From: Gilvibacter sediminis | Lineage (GTDB): Bacteria > Bacteroidota > Bacteroidia > Flavobacteriales > Flavobacteriaceae | Reading direction: 5' to 3' | NCBI RefSeq assembly: GCF_028561565.1 | Contig: NZ_JAQQTE010000001.1 | Location: forward strand, 166,005 to 230,004 | DNA: 64,000 nt | Notes under the pieces: model-generated | What the model was told of the DNA's origin: nothing | What the model saw: the letters and a program-made list of their open reading frames with translations, nothing else | The model's database searches: none | Program-made: the position numbers and the translations under genes | Shown: piece by piece, positions 1 through 9,211 of the stretch | Numbering within the stretch: the stretch's first letter is position 1 | Layout: each line of letters starts with the position of its first letter

Positions 1-1817
1 AAGTTAACGATCTTCGCACAGTAAGTGCTACCATAGACAACATTCTAAAAAGTACAGAGATCAATACCTTGGTAGTGGGCAAACAATTAGACATTAAAAG
101 TTTCACTACTGGAATTCGCTCCTTCTTTAATATTTCACAAACTGACATTGGCAGGGACCTGCGAAACTTCTCCAACAAGCTGGGTTCAAATAGTGATCTT
201 TTGTTTTCAAATTATATGAAGGTCATTGAAACCGGCGAGACCATTCAAGAAGAATTAAAATTTGGAGATATCTGGTACTTGATGCGATTAACGCCATTTA
301 TCCAGAGTGATCAAACTATAGATGGTGTGGTAACCACTTTTATTGATATTTCGTATCAAAAAAGTGTTCAGTTTGAGTTGGAACGCAAAGAGACGGAAAT
401 TCGTGAGCTCTTTGATAATGCCCCAGATATGTTCTTTGCTGTCAATGCAGATGGCAAAATAATCAATGCCAACTTGGAGTTACTTGAAAAGCTTGAGTAT
501 GACTCCCGTGACGAGGTCATAGGCAAGAGCGTATTAGAGATCGCTCCTGGTTTTACGGAAGAGGAACTTCAATACGATTTGGACAAGCTAATGAACGGTA
601 AGTTGTTAAGAGATGAAAGCCGCATAGTCCAGACCAAAACCGGCAAGAAGATCCCTATTCGGGTTAACGCCAAATCGTTTTTTAATGAAGACGGTTCTTT
701 GAACCGCGTGCTTGCCAGCTGGAGAGACGTAAGTCAACTCAAAGCGATGGAAGATAAGCTTCAGGATCAAAATGCGGCCTTTGAGCAGGTTCTAGAAAGC
801 ACCCTGGCCGGCTATTGGGATTGGGACATTCCCGGTAACACCGAATACATGAGCCCAACCTTTAAGTCGATGTTCGGCTATGAGGACCACGAGATTCCAA
901 ACACCCCAGATTGGTGGCAAGAAAACATACACCCCGATGATCTACCAGGCGTATTTGAGGTCTTCAATAAGCACGTCGCAACTAAAGGAAAAGTGCCTTA
1001 TGATAACGAGGTGCGCTACTTTCACAAGAACGGTGATATAGTTTGGGTATGGTGTAAAGGGAAAGTCATTGAATGGGATGAGGAAGGAAATCCACTGCGT
1101 ATGGTAGGTAGCCACGTAAACATCACCCACCTTAAAAACCTTACGGACAGTAATAAACAACTGGAGCGCTTCGCTTATGTAGCTAGCCATGACCTACAGG
1201 AGCCTTTAAGAACCGTTACCGACTTTGTGAAGCTCTTTAAGGAAGATTATTCCGAGAAATTAGACAGTCAAGCATTGACCTATTTAGAATTCATTGACGA
1301 GGCCTCTATAAGAATGGGCAGTTTGATCAAAGGGATCTTAGCGTATTCTAGAGTAAGTGACAATGCCGTTAAAGAATCAGTAGATCTCAATGAGACCTTA
1401 AAAGCGGTACTCCAAGATCTCAAAATAAAAATAGATCAAGAAAAGGCCGAATTTAAGATTGGCAAACTTCCTAAAATCGCGGGTTATGCGGTAGAGCTTC
1501 ACTCTTTATTTTTAAATCTGATCGGCAATGCAATCAAATTTGTGGCGCCCAACACCATTCCTGAAATTACCATTGCAGCTAAAAAAGTGGACGGCCATCA
1601 TCAGATTTCTATAAAAGACAACGGAATAGGAATTGATCCAAAAGATCAGGACAAGATCTTTGATATCTTTAAACGCCTTCACAATGAGGAGGATTATAGC
1701 GGTACGGGTATAGGTCTAGCACACTGTAAAAAGATCGTAGAAATGCACGGCGGCAAGATTTGGGTAAAATCTGAGTTGGGTAAAGGCTGTACATTTTATT
1801 TTAATTTTAAGGCATAA
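1..1817 (+). CDS. Hybrid CheB/CheR-PAS sensor histidine kinase (3' part)
   Basis: The reading frame is open from base 3, so the true start lies outside the window. The first residues (VNDLRTVSATIDNILKSTEI) match the linker that follows the CheR methyltransferase part in CheB-CheR-PAS-kinase fusions. Next come a PAS-like segment ending in WYLMRLTPF, two further PAS domains (about 400-750 and 780-1130), a HisKA segment with the phospho-acceptor His in SHDLQEP (codon 1188-1190), and a HATPase domain with N box GNAIKF, DNGIGID and GTGIGLA. The visible part has no membrane segment, as expected for a cytosolic sensor. It is followed 2 bases later by a single-domain response regulator, its likely partner. 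The CheB/CheR assignment rests only on the linker and PAS similarity. Confidence 0.85.
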   Translation, partial: VNDLRTVSATIDNILKSTEINTLVVGKQLDIKSFTTGIRSFFNISQTDIGRDLRNFSNKLGSNSDLLFSNYMKVIETGETIQEELKFGDIWYLMRLTPFIQSDQTIDGVVTTFIDISYQKSVQFELERKETEIRELFDNAPDMFFAVNADGKIINANLELLEKLEYDSRDEVIGKSVLEIAPGFTEEELQYDLDKLMNGKLLRDESRIVQTKTGKKIPIRVNAKSFFNEDGSLNRVLASWRDVSQLKAMEDKLQDQNAAFEQVLESTLAGYWDWDIPGNTEYMSPTFKSMFGYEDHEIPNTPDWWQENIHPDDLPGVFEVFNKHVATKGKVPYDNEVRYFHKNGDIVWVWCKGKVIEWDEEGNPLRMVGSHVNITHLKNLTDSNKQLERFAYVASHDLQEPLRTVTDFVKLFKEDYSEKLDSQALTYLEFIDEASIRMGSLIKGILAYSRVSDNAVKESVDLNETLKAVLQDLKIKIDQEKAEFKIGKLPKIAGYAVELHSLFLNLIGNAIKFVAPNTIPEITIAAKKVDGHHQISIKDNGIGIDPKDQDKIFDIFKRLHNEEDYSGTGIGLAHCKKIVEMHGGKIWVKSELGKGCTFYFNFKA

Positions 1818-1819
1818 TT

Positions 1820-2209
1820 ATGAACGAGAAGCTCAACATATTGCTTTTGGATGACAACAAAGCGACCAATTTTTTGCACACGCAATATTTAAAACGTCAC
1901 GACGGTGTGGGCGAGGTAGAAGCTTTTCAAAAAGGTATTTCTGCCTTAGAAATGCTCAAGCAAACAGATACGTATCCGGACATCATGTTCTTAGACATTA
2001 ATATGCCCAGCATGGACGCTTGGGAGTTTCTTGATGAGCTGAGAAAATTGAACTTGGAGCTGTCGGCTGCTATTTATCTTTTAACCACTACCATAAGCCC
2101 TCAGGATAAGGAAAAGATGCAGAATTATCCCGAACTGAGCGAGATCCTCTTTAAACCGCTAGACTCAACGGTTATAAAATCCATCCTAACTAAAAATTTT
2201 AGCGCCTAA
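1820..2209 (+). CDS. Single-domain response regulator
   Basis: A 129-residue stand-alone receiver domain. It has the acidic pair D11-D12, the phospho-acceptor D59 in FLDINMP, the switch Thr in the LTTT stretch (88-91) and the conserved K112-P113. There is no output domain, so it probably works by protein contact, either as a phosphate sink or as a CheY-like or Rcp1-like partner. It begins 2 bases after the kinase stop codon, so the two are almost certainly co-transcribed and form one phosphorelay. A hairpin terminator follows. Confidence 0.93.
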   Translation: MNEKLNILLLDDNKATNFLHTQYLKRHDGVGEVEAFQKGISALEMLKQTDTYPDIMFLDINMPSMDAWEFLDELRKLNLELSAAIYLLTTTISPQDKEKMQNYPELSEILFKPLDSTVIKSILTKNFSA

Positions 2210-2256
2210 AAATACTTTTCTGCCCCCTGTGCGTTTCATCCTGTTGAACAAAAAAA

Positions 2257-2280
2257 GACTCCCTTTTGGGGAGTCTTTTT
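2257..2280. terminator. Bidirectional intrinsic terminator
   Basis: The stem GACTCCC / GGGAGTC (2257-2263 and 2269-2275) has a 5-base loop, a T run on the right and an A run on the left. It therefore reads as a terminator on both strands. It lies between the convergent response-regulator and nrdA genes and can serve both. Confidence 0.9.
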
Positions 2281-2303
2281 TCAATCAACACTTAAAACAA
2301 ATC

Positions 2304-4727
2304 TTAAGAACCGCACATCAAGCAGTCGTCGTCTTCTTCGGCATCTCTACTCTTAGCCAACATTTCACGCAACTCTTGAGGCGTCAATGGCTTGTCTGTC
2401 GCTGCTGCAGTAACGGTACCTACGGCCGCTTCCTGAGGTGCAGGAACAGCTTCCTTTGTAGTGTTCTTAAGTGTAAATTTGATCGCATCTACGGCACTCT
2501 TAGTACGTAGGTAGTACATTCCTGTTTTAAGACCGCTCTTCCAAGCATAGAAGTGCATTGAAGTAAGCTTCGCCATATTAGCGTTCTCCATAAACAGGTT
2601 CAATGACTGAGACTGATCAATAAAGTATCCTCTGTGTCGGGACATATCAATAATGTCTTTCATACTGAGTTCCCAAACAGTTTTATACAATTCTTTAAGG
2701 TCTTGAGGGATCACATCAATGTGCTGGATAGATCCATTAGCACGCATGATCTCTTCTTTTAGATCGTCATTCCAAAGGTTAAGTGCAACAAGATCTTCCA
2801 ATAGGTGCTTGTTCACTACAATGAACTCTCCAGACAGTACACGGCGTGTGTAAATGTTAGAAGTGTACGGCTCAAAGGCCTCATTGTTTCCAAGGATCTG
2901 AGAAGTAGAAGCTGTTGGCATCGGCGCTACTAACAAAGAGTTTCTCACTCCGTGCTTCTTCACATCCTTACGCAATTTACCCCAGTCCCAACGACCGCTA
3001 AGCTCTTCATCTTTGATGTTCCAAAGGTTGTGTTGGAACAAACCTTCAGAGATCGGAGATCCTTTATAGGTCTCATAGGCTCCGTCTTTCTTAGCCTCTT
3101 CCATCGATGCAGTTACCGCAGCGAAGTACAAGGTTTCAAAGATCTCTTGGTTGAGTTTCTTAGCCTCTTCACTGGTAAATGGCAAACGCAGTTTGATGAA
3201 GGTATCTGCCAATCCTTGAACACCCAAACCAACCGGACGGTGACGGAAGTTACTGTTACGCGCCTCTGGCACTGGGTAGTAATTTCTGTCAATTACTCGG
3301 TTCAAGTTCTTAGTTACTCGCTTAGTGATTCTAAAGAGCTCCTTGTGATCAAAAGCACCGTTCTTCACAAACATTGGCAAAGCGATAGATGCTAGGTTAC
3401 ATACCGCTACTTCATCCGCAGAGGTGTATTCCAAGATCTCTGTACAAAGGTTTGAAGAACGAATGGTTCCCAAATTCTTCTGGTTGGATTTACGGTTGGC
3501 CGCATCCTTGTACAACATATATGGAGTACCGGTCTCAATTTGAGATTCTAGGATCTTCTCCCAAAGCTCACGCGCTTTGATGGTCTTGCGTCCGCGGTCT
3601 TCTGCCTCGTATTGCAAGTAAAGCTTTTCAAACTCTTCACTGTGGTTGTCAAACAATCCTGGACATTCATTTGGACACATTAAAGTCCATTCAGCGTCTT
3701 CTTGAACACGCTTCATGAATAGATCCGGAATCCACATGGCGTAGAACAAATCACGCGCACGCATCTCTTCTTTACCATGATTCTTTTTCAGGTCTAAGAA
3801 GTCAAAGATGTCTGCGTGCCATGGCTCCACATAAATCGCGAAGGAACCTTTACGCTTTCCTCCACCTTGATCCACATAGCGCGCCGTGTCATTGAATACA
3901 CGTAGCATCGGTACAATTCCGTTTGAAGTACCGTTGGTTCCTGAGATATAAGAACCGGTTGCGCGAATGTTGTGAATAGAAAGACCAATACCTCCCGCAG
4001 ATTGGGAGATCTTAGCCGTTTGTTTTAGGGTGTCGTAGATACCGTCAATACTGTCGTCCTTCATCGCTAAAAGGAAACAAGATGACATCTGTGGCTTAGG
4101 CGTACCAGAGTTAAAGAGTGTAGGGGTTGCGTGGGTAAAGAACTTCTTACTCATGAGTTCGTAAGTCTCTTTTACCGCTGCTAGGTCTTCCATATGGATA
4201 CCAACAGATACACGCATCAACATATGCTGCGGACGCTCTGCGATCTGTCCGTTCAATTTTAGGAGGTAAGAACGCTCTAGGGTTTTGAATCCAAAGTAGT
4301 CGTAACCAAAGTCACGGTTGTAGATGATCGTTGAATCCAATTCGTCAGCATTCTTCATGATGATGTCATACACCTCGTCGCTCAATAGTGGAGCCTTCTT
4401 CCCTGTTCTTGGGTTTACATAAGTGTACAGATCCGTCATCACCTCAGAGAAGGTCTTCTTGGTGTTCTTGTGCAGGTTAGACACAGAGATACGTGCCGCC
4501 AAGCGGGCGTAATCTGGGTGCGTGGTGGTCATGGTCGCAGCAATCTCCGCAGCCAAGGTATCCAACTCACTTGTAGTCACACCGTCATACAATCCTTCAA
4601 TGACGCGCATAGCAACCTTTACAGGATCTACTAATTCATTCAGACCGTAGCATAGCTTTCTTACGCGTGCCGTGATCTTGTCAAACATGATGGGCTCTTT
4701 GCGGCCATCTCTTTTAATTACATTCAT
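2304..4727 (-). CDS. nrdA: Ribonucleoside-diphosphate reductase, alpha subunit (class I)
   Basis: An 807-residue catalytic subunit that reduces ribonucleoside diphosphates to deoxy forms. An N-terminal ATP-cone ([16 protein letters not shown]) provides dATP/ATP activity control. The body shows the SSCFL cysteine, the thiyl-radical cysteine in SNLCTEI and its partner in VAVCNLAS. The C-terminal tail carries the redox pair C802-L-M-C805 that re-reduces the active site. The length fits the family. It lies downstream of nrdB on the same strand, but a strong hairpin terminator sits between the two genes, so it may have a partly separate supply of transcript. Confidence 0.97.
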   Translation of the reverse strand: MNVIKRDGRKEPIMFDKITARVRKLCYGLNELVDPVKVAMRVIEGLYDGVTTSELDTLAAEIAATMTTTHPDYARLAARISVSNLHKNTKKTFSEVMTDLYTYVNPRTGKKAPLLSDEVYDIIMKNADELDSTIIYNRDFGYDYFGFKTLERSYLLKLNGQIAERPQHMLMRVSVGIHMEDLAAVKETYELMSKKFFTHATPTLFNSGTPKPQMSSCFLLAMKDDSIDGIYDTLKQTAKISQSAGGIGLSIHNIRATGSYISGTNGTSNGIVPMLRVFNDTARYVDQGGGKRKGSFAIYVEPWHADIFDFLDLKKNHGKEEMRARDLFYAMWIPDLFMKRVQEDAEWTLMCPNECPGLFDNHSEEFEKLYLQYEAEDRGRKTIKARELWEKILESQIETGTPYMLYKDAANRKSNQKNLGTIRSSNLCTEILEYTSADEVAVCNLASIALPMFVKNGAFDHKELFRITKRVTKNLNRVIDRNYYPVPEARNSNFRHRPVGLGVQGLADTFIKLRLPFTSEEAKKLNQEIFETLYFAAVTASMEEAKKDGAYETYKGSPISEGLFQHNLWNIKDEELSGRWDWGKLRKDVKKHGVRNSLLVAPMPTASTSQILGNNEAFEPYTSNIYTRRVLSGEFIVVNKHLLEDLVALNLWNDDLKEEIMRANGSIQHIDVIPQDLKELYKTVWELSMKDIIDMSRHRGYFIDQSQSLNLFMENANMAKLTSMHFYAWKSGLKTGMYYLRTKSAVDAIKFTLKNTTKEAVPAPQEAAVGTVTAAATDKPLTPQELREMLAKSRDAEEDDDCLMCGS

Positions 4728-4813
4728 CTACAACTTCTTTAGTTAATTAGTGCCTAATTTTTAGCAAAACGTAGGTTGGTACGCTAGGTGTAACCCGCGT
4801 ATAATCAAATGGT

Positions 4814-4848
4814 TAAAAAAGCTCCGGGCCTGGGGCAGCCCCCTGGAG
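4814..4848 (-). terminator. Intrinsic terminator/attenuator between nrdB and nrdA
   Basis: Read on the minus strand, GCTCCAGG pairs with CCGGGCC-type sequence ending in GGAGC (outer stem of 8 pairs with one G-U, plus an inner GGGGC/GCCCC helix). It is followed directly by TTTTTT (+ strand A run at about 4814-4819). It begins a few bases after the nrdB stop and about 90 bases before nrdA, so it should cut or reduce read-through from nrdB into nrdA. Confidence 0.8.
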
Positions 4849-4853
4849 CGATT

Positions 4854-5831
4854 TTAGAAATCTGCGTCGAAACTAATCTTGTTAGATTCTTTGTCTTTGT
4901 TGGTAACTCCCGCTTTCTGATATTCGGAAACGCGCTTCTCAAAGAAGTTCGTTTTACCTTGAAGCGAGATCATATCCATAAAATCAAAAGGATTGCTGGT
5001 GCTGTATTCTTTCTCACAACCCAACTCCACCAAGAGGCGGTCTGTTACGAATTCCAAATACTGAGTCATCAGTTTGGAGTTCATTCCAATTAGACTTACC
5101 GGTAAAGACTCGGTAATAAATTCACGCTCAATATTAAGCGCATCCACAATGATTTCACGGATTCTTTCCTTTGGAACTTTATTGATTAAGTGATGGTTGT
5201 GCAAGTGTACTGCGAAATCACAGTGAACACCCTCATCTCTTGAGATCAGCTCGTTGGAAAAGGTCAATCCTGGCATTAAGCCACGTTTTTTGAGCCAGAA
5301 AATCGAACAGAAGGCTCCAGAGAAGAAGATCCCTTCTACAGCAGCGAAAGCGATAAGGCGCTCAGCAAAACTTGGACTTTCAATCCATTTTAATGCCCAA
5401 TCTGCCTTTTTCTTGATTGCTGGGAAGTTTTCAATTGCATTGAAAAGCTTATCCTTCTCTTTTTCGTCCTTTACGTAGGTATCAATAAGTAGCGAATAGG
5501 TCTCTGAGTGGATGTTCTCCATCATGATCTGGAATCCGTAGAAAAACTTCGCTTCAGAATATTGAACTTCATTTACAAAGTTCTCTGCTAGGTTTTCATT
5601 TACAATTCCATCCGAAGCTGCAAAGAAGGCTAAGATATGTTTGATGAAATAACGCTCATCATCGTTTAATTTGGTTGCCCAATCCGTCAAATCTTGGTGC
5701 AAGTCAATCTCCTCTGCCGTCCAAAAACTGGCTTCGGATTTCTTGTACCAATCCCAAATATCGTGGTGTTGGATAGGGAATATTACAAATCGGTCCTTGT
5801 TCTCTGCTAAAATCGGTTCTACTGCGCTCAT
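4854..5831 (-). CDS. nrdB: Ribonucleoside-diphosphate reductase, beta subunit (class I)
   Basis: A 325-residue radical-generating subunit. It resembles the eukaryote-like R2 group: D43 in EEIDL, E105 and H108 in MENIHSE, E167, and E201 and H204 in DEGVH as the di-iron ligands, with Y112 (SETYSLL) as the radical tyrosine. The C-terminus ends in a short acidic/aromatic tail (DADF) that would dock into the alpha subunit. It is the first gene of the nrdB-nrdA pair. The 470-base region upstream is gene-free and rich in palindromes, consistent with elaborate control. Confidence 0.97.
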   Translation of the reverse strand: MSAVEPILAENKDRFVIFPIQHHDIWDWYKKSEASFWTAEEIDLHQDLTDWATKLNDDERYFIKHILAFFAASDGIVNENLAENFVNEVQYSEAKFFYGFQIMMENIHSETYSLLIDTYVKDEKEKDKLFNAIENFPAIKKKADWALKWIESPSFAERLIAFAAVEGIFFSGAFCSIFWLKKRGLMPGLTFSNELISRDEGVHCDFAVHLHNHHLINKVPKERIREIIVDALNIEREFITESLPVSLIGMNSKLMTQYLEFVTDRLLVELGCEKEYSTSNPFDFMDMISLQGKTNFFEKRVSEYQKAGVTNKDKESNKISFDADF

Positions 5832-6204
5832 TGTCCGTTGCTTTTTTTAAAATTCGATAAATTTCTCGTTACTCGGGACTAACAAATATGGAAAATTTTA
5901 GAACGAATTAGTCGAGAATAACAGCTTGGTTTTCAACAAAGTTTTTAACATCAAAATTTTCAAACTGTTCACATAGTTTTGTTAACAAAATTGCGCAATT
6001 AATTTATTTTCAGTGTTTTATGAATTTACTGTTGAAGTTATTAACAAACGGAAAACAGACCGTTAATAGCTCGTGAAACCCCAGTGAAACCCAAGTGTTC
6101 TTAGGGGTTCTCCTAACATTTCCCTAAGGTTTTGGTAACACGATTTTTAACAGTAACCTTAAACAGAATTTTTTGGTTTGGAAGTCAAATGACCCACAAA
6201 TTGC
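5832..6204. promoter_or_regulatory. Gene-free, palindrome-rich leader upstream of nrdB
   Basis: No credible coding frame is visible. The stretch holds: an inverted repeat with arms CTCG(GG)ACTAA at 5872-5882 and TTAGTCGAG at 5908-5916, flanking a near-consensus minus-strand -7 box (CATATTTG); a perfect 14-base palindrome TTTTGTTAACAAAA (5977-5990) running into AATTGCGCAATT (5989-6000) and AATTAATT (5997-6004); a direct repeat of GTGAAACCC at about 6073-6092; and a CTTAGGG/CCCTAAG hairpin (6100-6128). These are probable control sites for nrdB or a small RNA, by inference only. Confidence 0.5.
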
Positions 6205-6233
6205 CGAAAAAAAATCACCAAAATGGTGATTTT
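6205..6233 (-). terminator. Intrinsic terminator of the DUF3109 gene
   Basis: AAAATCACC (6211-6219) pairs with GGTGATTTT (6225-6233) around a 5-base loop. On the minus strand the stem is followed by an 8-9 base T run. It lies 70 bases beyond the stop of the leftward gene ending at 6303. Confidence 0.85.
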
Positions 6234-6302
6234 ATCATCTCAAATTTCTCAGAAGAATTCTAAGTCAGATTAAGGAGTATAAAAAAGGAATTATGCGTCT
6301 TG

Positions 6303-6863
6303 TTATTTTTGTGCGATTTGATCCAATCCATCAAACCAATCTTGTCCGAATTTTCGAATCAAGGCGTCTTTCACAAACTTATAAACCGGAACTTTGAGTT
6401 GCTCTCCCAAACTACACGCGGTATCACAAATAGGCCAACGGTGATAATTTACCGCCGCGAATTCGCTGTAATCGGTTACGCGTACAGGGTATAAATGACA
6501 GGAAATGGGCTTTTTAAAATCCACATCGCCTCCATTGTACGCATCTTCTATCCCACAACTGGCAATTCCTCCTTCTTTAAAGGTCACATAGGCACATTCT
6601 GCCCCATTGACCAAAGGAGTCTCTAATTCTCCAGCTTCTGACTTTATCCAAGTCCCTTGTGCTTCAATGGCCGCCTTTCCCTCTTCTCGCAAATGCGGCG
6701 CTACCTTCGGGTAGATCTGTTCTAGAATTTTGGTCTCTTCTGCGCTCAACGGCGCACCGGCCTCTCCTGCAATGCAGCATTCGCCTTTACAAGCGCCGAG
6801 ATTGCACACAAATTCCTTTTCAATAAGGTCTGTAGATACTATGGTTTTGCCCAACTGGATCAT
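6303..6863 (-). CDS. DUF3109 family cysteine-rich protein
   Basis: A 186-residue protein of the DUF3109 family, whose biochemical role is not known. The N-terminal third carries a dense cysteine motif (CNLGACKGECC) reminiscent of metal- or cluster-binding YkgJ-like proteins. Further cysteines occur in GAECAYV, ASCGIED, ISCHLYP and ICDTACS. No signal peptide or membrane helix is seen, so it is probably cytosolic. It is a monocistronic gene with its own terminator. The family call is from the motif pattern and the function is unknown. Confidence 0.85.
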   Translation of the reverse strand: MIQLGKTIVSTDLIEKEFVCNLGACKGECCIAGEAGAPLSAEETKILEQIYPKVAPHLREEGKAAIEAQGTWIKSEAGELETPLVNGAECAYVTFKEGGIASCGIEDAYNGGDVDFKKPISCHLYPVRVTDYSEFAAVNYHRWPICDTACSLGEQLKVPVYKFVKDALIRKFGQDWFDGLDQIAQK

Positions 6864-6975
6864 GCCGCAAAGATATTTGCTTTAAGTCAATAAATCCATG
6901 GAGTAGGGCCAAAAAAAGTGACAGCTCGTAAAGGCTATCGCTTGTGTTAATTCTATTCGGGAGCTGAAGGATAAA

Positions 6976-7197
6976 TTAGAGCCCTGAACACTTGCGCTGT
7001 TCGCCCTTATTTTTAAGCATCGAAATTACCGGCACAATCCCCGTGGTGATAAACATCACACAAAACAAGGCGATCATTTTGGTTTCCATCTGTTTGACTA
7101 GCGCGAAGATTATCAATACAATCCAGGCTGCAATGATTCCTATTGCAACAGATAATTTGCTTTTATTTTGATTATTCCATTTCATTTTCTTCTTCAT
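6976..7197 (-). CDS. Small two-helix membrane protein, ECF sigma operon
   Basis: A 73-residue protein with a basic N-terminus (MKKKMKWNNQNKSK) and two hydrophobic segments (about 17-34 and 42-60), ending in a charged, cysteine-containing tail. It overlaps the upstream 210-residue membrane protein gene by 26 bases. An alternative ATG at 7185 would shorten the overlap to 14. It is the third gene of an operon led by an ECF sigma factor. No family recognised. Its place in the operon suggests a role with the sigma/anti-sigma module, but that is inference. Confidence 0.7.
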   Translation of the reverse strand: MKKKMKWNNQNKSKLSVAIGIIAAWIVLIIFALVKQMETKMIALFCVMFITTGIVPVISMLKNKGEQRKCSGL

Positions 7198-7804
7198 TTA
7201 ATAGTTGTAATTGAGTCTTGATTATGTCTTTTGAGTTGAAATAACTTGGATTCATACTTCTGTTGAACCTTCTAAACCCTTTTGTTTTTGATAGATAGAA
7301 AATTGCTATTCCACCTACTACCCAAAAGATCAATAAAGGCCACTTTTCTATAAGCTCACTCAGTGTCCTTCCCTTTATCCCCAGACCTAATAAGAAACCT
7401 CCGGCATAAGCAGTAGTAATGATCCAAGAAAAGTAGTTACACTGAAACGCATTAATAGCAGCATCGTATCTAATTATATCTTGCAGAGCTCCTTTTATAT
7501 CTTGATTGAGATTAGGCGCTTTTAAGGTGCTCCGCGCGTAAACTAAAGAACTTATCATTGAAAGATAGCACAGAACCACCAAGCCTACTGCCAATAGCGT
7601 TATGGTATTAGGCACCATAAAATACACAACAATGAAGGCAACGAAAAATATACAGTTGAGGATAATTGCACGTTTAGAGTTGCCTAGAACACGAAGCATG
7701 GGAGCTTCAGTCTTTTTTCTGATATCGGCTTTTAATGATGAGGAGGTATAACTCAATTCTGAGCTATCCCAACTCGCATTGTCAAGCAATGTTTTTAAAT
7801 CCAT
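7172..7804 (-). CDS. Membrane protein, candidate anti-sigma partner
   Basis: A 210-residue protein with a soluble N-terminal part (about 1-45: short acidic stretch, then KADIRKK) followed by four hydrophobic segments (about 46-65, 68-88, 124-142 and 154-170) and a polar C-terminal tail. The coding region overlaps the ECF sigma gene by 23 bases, the usual arrangement for a sigma factor and the membrane protein that holds it. It lacks a recognisable zinc-binding anti-sigma motif (no HxxxCxxC). The role is inferred from position. The family is not recognised. Confidence 0.75.
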   Translation of the reverse strand: MDLKTLLDNASWDSSELSYTSSSLKADIRKKTEAPMLRVLGNSKRAIILNCIFFVAFIVVYFMVPNTITLLAVGLVVLCYLSMISSLVYARSTLKAPNLNQDIKGALQDIIRYDAAINAFQCNYFSWIITTAYAGGFLLGLGIKGRTLSELIEKWPLLIFWVVGGIAIFYLSKTKGFRRFNRSMNPSYFNSKDIIKTQLQLLNEEENEME

Positions 7805-8270
7805 ACTCAGCTAATTTTTTACGTAATCGACTCACTTTCACTCTCGTATTTACAGCGGAAAGTCCTATCAATTTTGAAATTTCTTTTTGGTTGTAGCCTT
7901 CTATCAAAAGCAACACAATCGATTTTTCAACAGGCTGCAATAGTCTTAAAATGGCATCCAATAATTCTTGCCCCTGTAATTTTGATATGGTCTGCTCGTT
8001 GTAATTTGTTTCTTCTAAAGGGACATAGTGTTGTTTTTTGTTTTTGCGCAGTCTTGCAAAGGCAACGTTTAACCCAATGCGATACAACCAAGTGGAAAAC
8101 TTCGAACGACCTTCAAAAGACGGATAAGACTTCCAAGCTTCAACAAGGATGTCTTGTTTTAGATCTTTTTTAGATTCAGCGTCATCAGCATAGAGGTATA
8201 AAATCTTATTGATCACCCCTTGATGCTCTTGTATTAGCTGAATATAGTCTTGTTCTTGGGTCCTATCCAT
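7782..8270 (-). CDS. RNA polymerase sigma factor, ECF (sigma-70) family
   Basis: A 162-residue extracytoplasmic-function sigma factor. Region 2 spans about 12-80, with DLKQDILVEAWKSYPSFEGRSKFSTWLYRI as the -10 recognition core. Region 4 covers about 103-155, with a helix-turn-helix in YNQKEISKLIGLSAVNTRVKVSRLRKKL. It is the first gene of a three-gene operon with overlapping membrane-protein genes. On the minus strand a TGTAAC box (8321-8316) lies about 45 bases before the start. That resembles the -35 element of autoregulated ECF promoters. Confidence 0.93.
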   Translation of the reverse strand: MDRTQEQDYIQLIQEHQGVINKILYLYADDAESKKDLKQDILVEAWKSYPSFEGRSKFSTWLYRIGLNVAFARLRKNKKQHYVPLEETNYNEQTISKLQGQELLDAILRLLQPVEKSIVLLLIEGYNQKEISKLIGLSAVNTRVKVSRLRKKLAEYGFKNIA

Positions 8271-8391
8271 TTAGAGTAATCTAACACCATGTAGGTTGTA
8301 AAATAAAGCTGAAGTGTTACAGACCGAATTATTTTTTTTCAACCCGTACATATTGAATGCATCAAAATTACCCACAACAATCAATATTGAC

Positions 8392-8399
8392 TACTTTTG
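8392..8399 (+). promoter_or_regulatory. Promoter -7 box for the MarC-family gene
   Basis: TACTTTTG matches the Bacteroidota -7 consensus TAnnTTTG and lies 20 bases before the ATG at 8419. Since transcripts would begin just after it, it argues against the longer open frame that starts at 8314. Confidence 0.65.
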
Positions 8400-8418
8400 C
8401 GCCCTAAATCAAGCTGTT

Positions 8419-9000
8419 ATGGAGTTCAACACTAAAGAGATCTTTACCGCAACCATGGTTTTATTTGCGGTTATTGATATTATTGGAAACATCCCCATTG
8501 TCATCTCCTTAAGAGAACGTGCGGGACATATTCATTCAGAAAAAGCCTCTATCATTGCCGCTGCAGTGATGGTGCTGTTTTTATTCTTGGGTGAAAGCAT
8601 TTTAAAGCTCATTGGGATCAACGTAAACGAATTTGCTGTTGCTGGTGCTTTTATCCTTTTCTTTATTGCTTTGGAGATGATCTTGGGCGTTACCCTTTTT
8701 AAAGATGACGGGAGTACGCCAGAACTAGCCTCCATATTCCCACTGGCTTTCCCAATGTTGGCCGGACCTGGAAGTTTGACCACTTTACTATCATTACGCG
8801 CCGAATATCATATAGAGAATATCATCATTGCCATTGTTATTAATGTCATTGTGATCTATGCGGTTTTAAAAACCTCTGCCCGTCTCCAACGCTTCTTAGG
8901 AAAAAACGGAATTGGTATTATAAGAAAGGTTTTTGGCGTAATTTTGCTAGCGATTGCGGTGAAGCTATTCACCTCTAACATTCAAGAATTATTTGCGTAA
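8419..9000 (+). CDS. MarC family integral membrane protein (UPF0056)
   Basis: A 193-residue protein with six predicted membrane helices, starting at the ATG that follows the -7 box at 8392-8399. Typical MarC features are the first helix with FAVIDIIGNIPI, the central GAFILFFIALEMILG and the FPLAFPMLAGPGSLTTLL segment. The family was once linked to multiple antibiotic resistance, but the transported substrate is not established. The frame extends 35 codons upstream without signal or similarity and I exclude that part. A small membrane protein gene follows 10 bases later. Confidence 0.9.
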   Translation: MEFNTKEIFTATMVLFAVIDIIGNIPIVISLRERAGHIHSEKASIIAAAVMVLFLFLGESILKLIGINVNEFAVAGAFILFFIALEMILGVTLFKDDGSTPELASIFPLAFPMLAGPGSLTTLLSLRAEYHIENIIIAIVINVIVIYAVLKTSARLQRFLGKNGIGIIRKVFGVILLAIAVKLFTSNIQELFA

Positions 9001-9010
9001 AGCACAAGCA

Positions 9011-9211
9011 ATGAAAATACTGATCTACATCTTAATGGCTGGCGCACTGGTGCTGATGATCTACAACGCGACTCAACTCAATTTTGACGCCTTGTTGGAA
9101 GGAGAAAGCAAAACTGCCATTTCCTTGATCTTGGCAGGATTGAGCTGTATTATTTTACTGCTGATATTACTTCTCTCTAAAAAGATCGAAGAGAAGAAAA
9201 AAGACTCCTAG
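9011..9211 (+). CDS. Small two-helix membrane protein
   Basis: A 66-residue protein from the ATG at 9011 (a TTG at 8993 would overlap the previous gene). Two hydrophobic segments (about 3-18 and 37-55) flank a polar acidic link, and the C-terminus is strongly basic (KKIEEKKKDS), placing it on the cytosolic side. It sits 10 bases after the MarC-family gene and is probably co-transcribed. Its TAG stop overlaps the stop of the convergent protease gene within the palindrome CTAG (9208-9211). Function unknown. Confidence 0.75.
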   Translation: MKILIYILMAGALVLMIYNATQLNFDALLEGESKTAISLILAGLSCIILLLILLLSKKIEEKKKDS

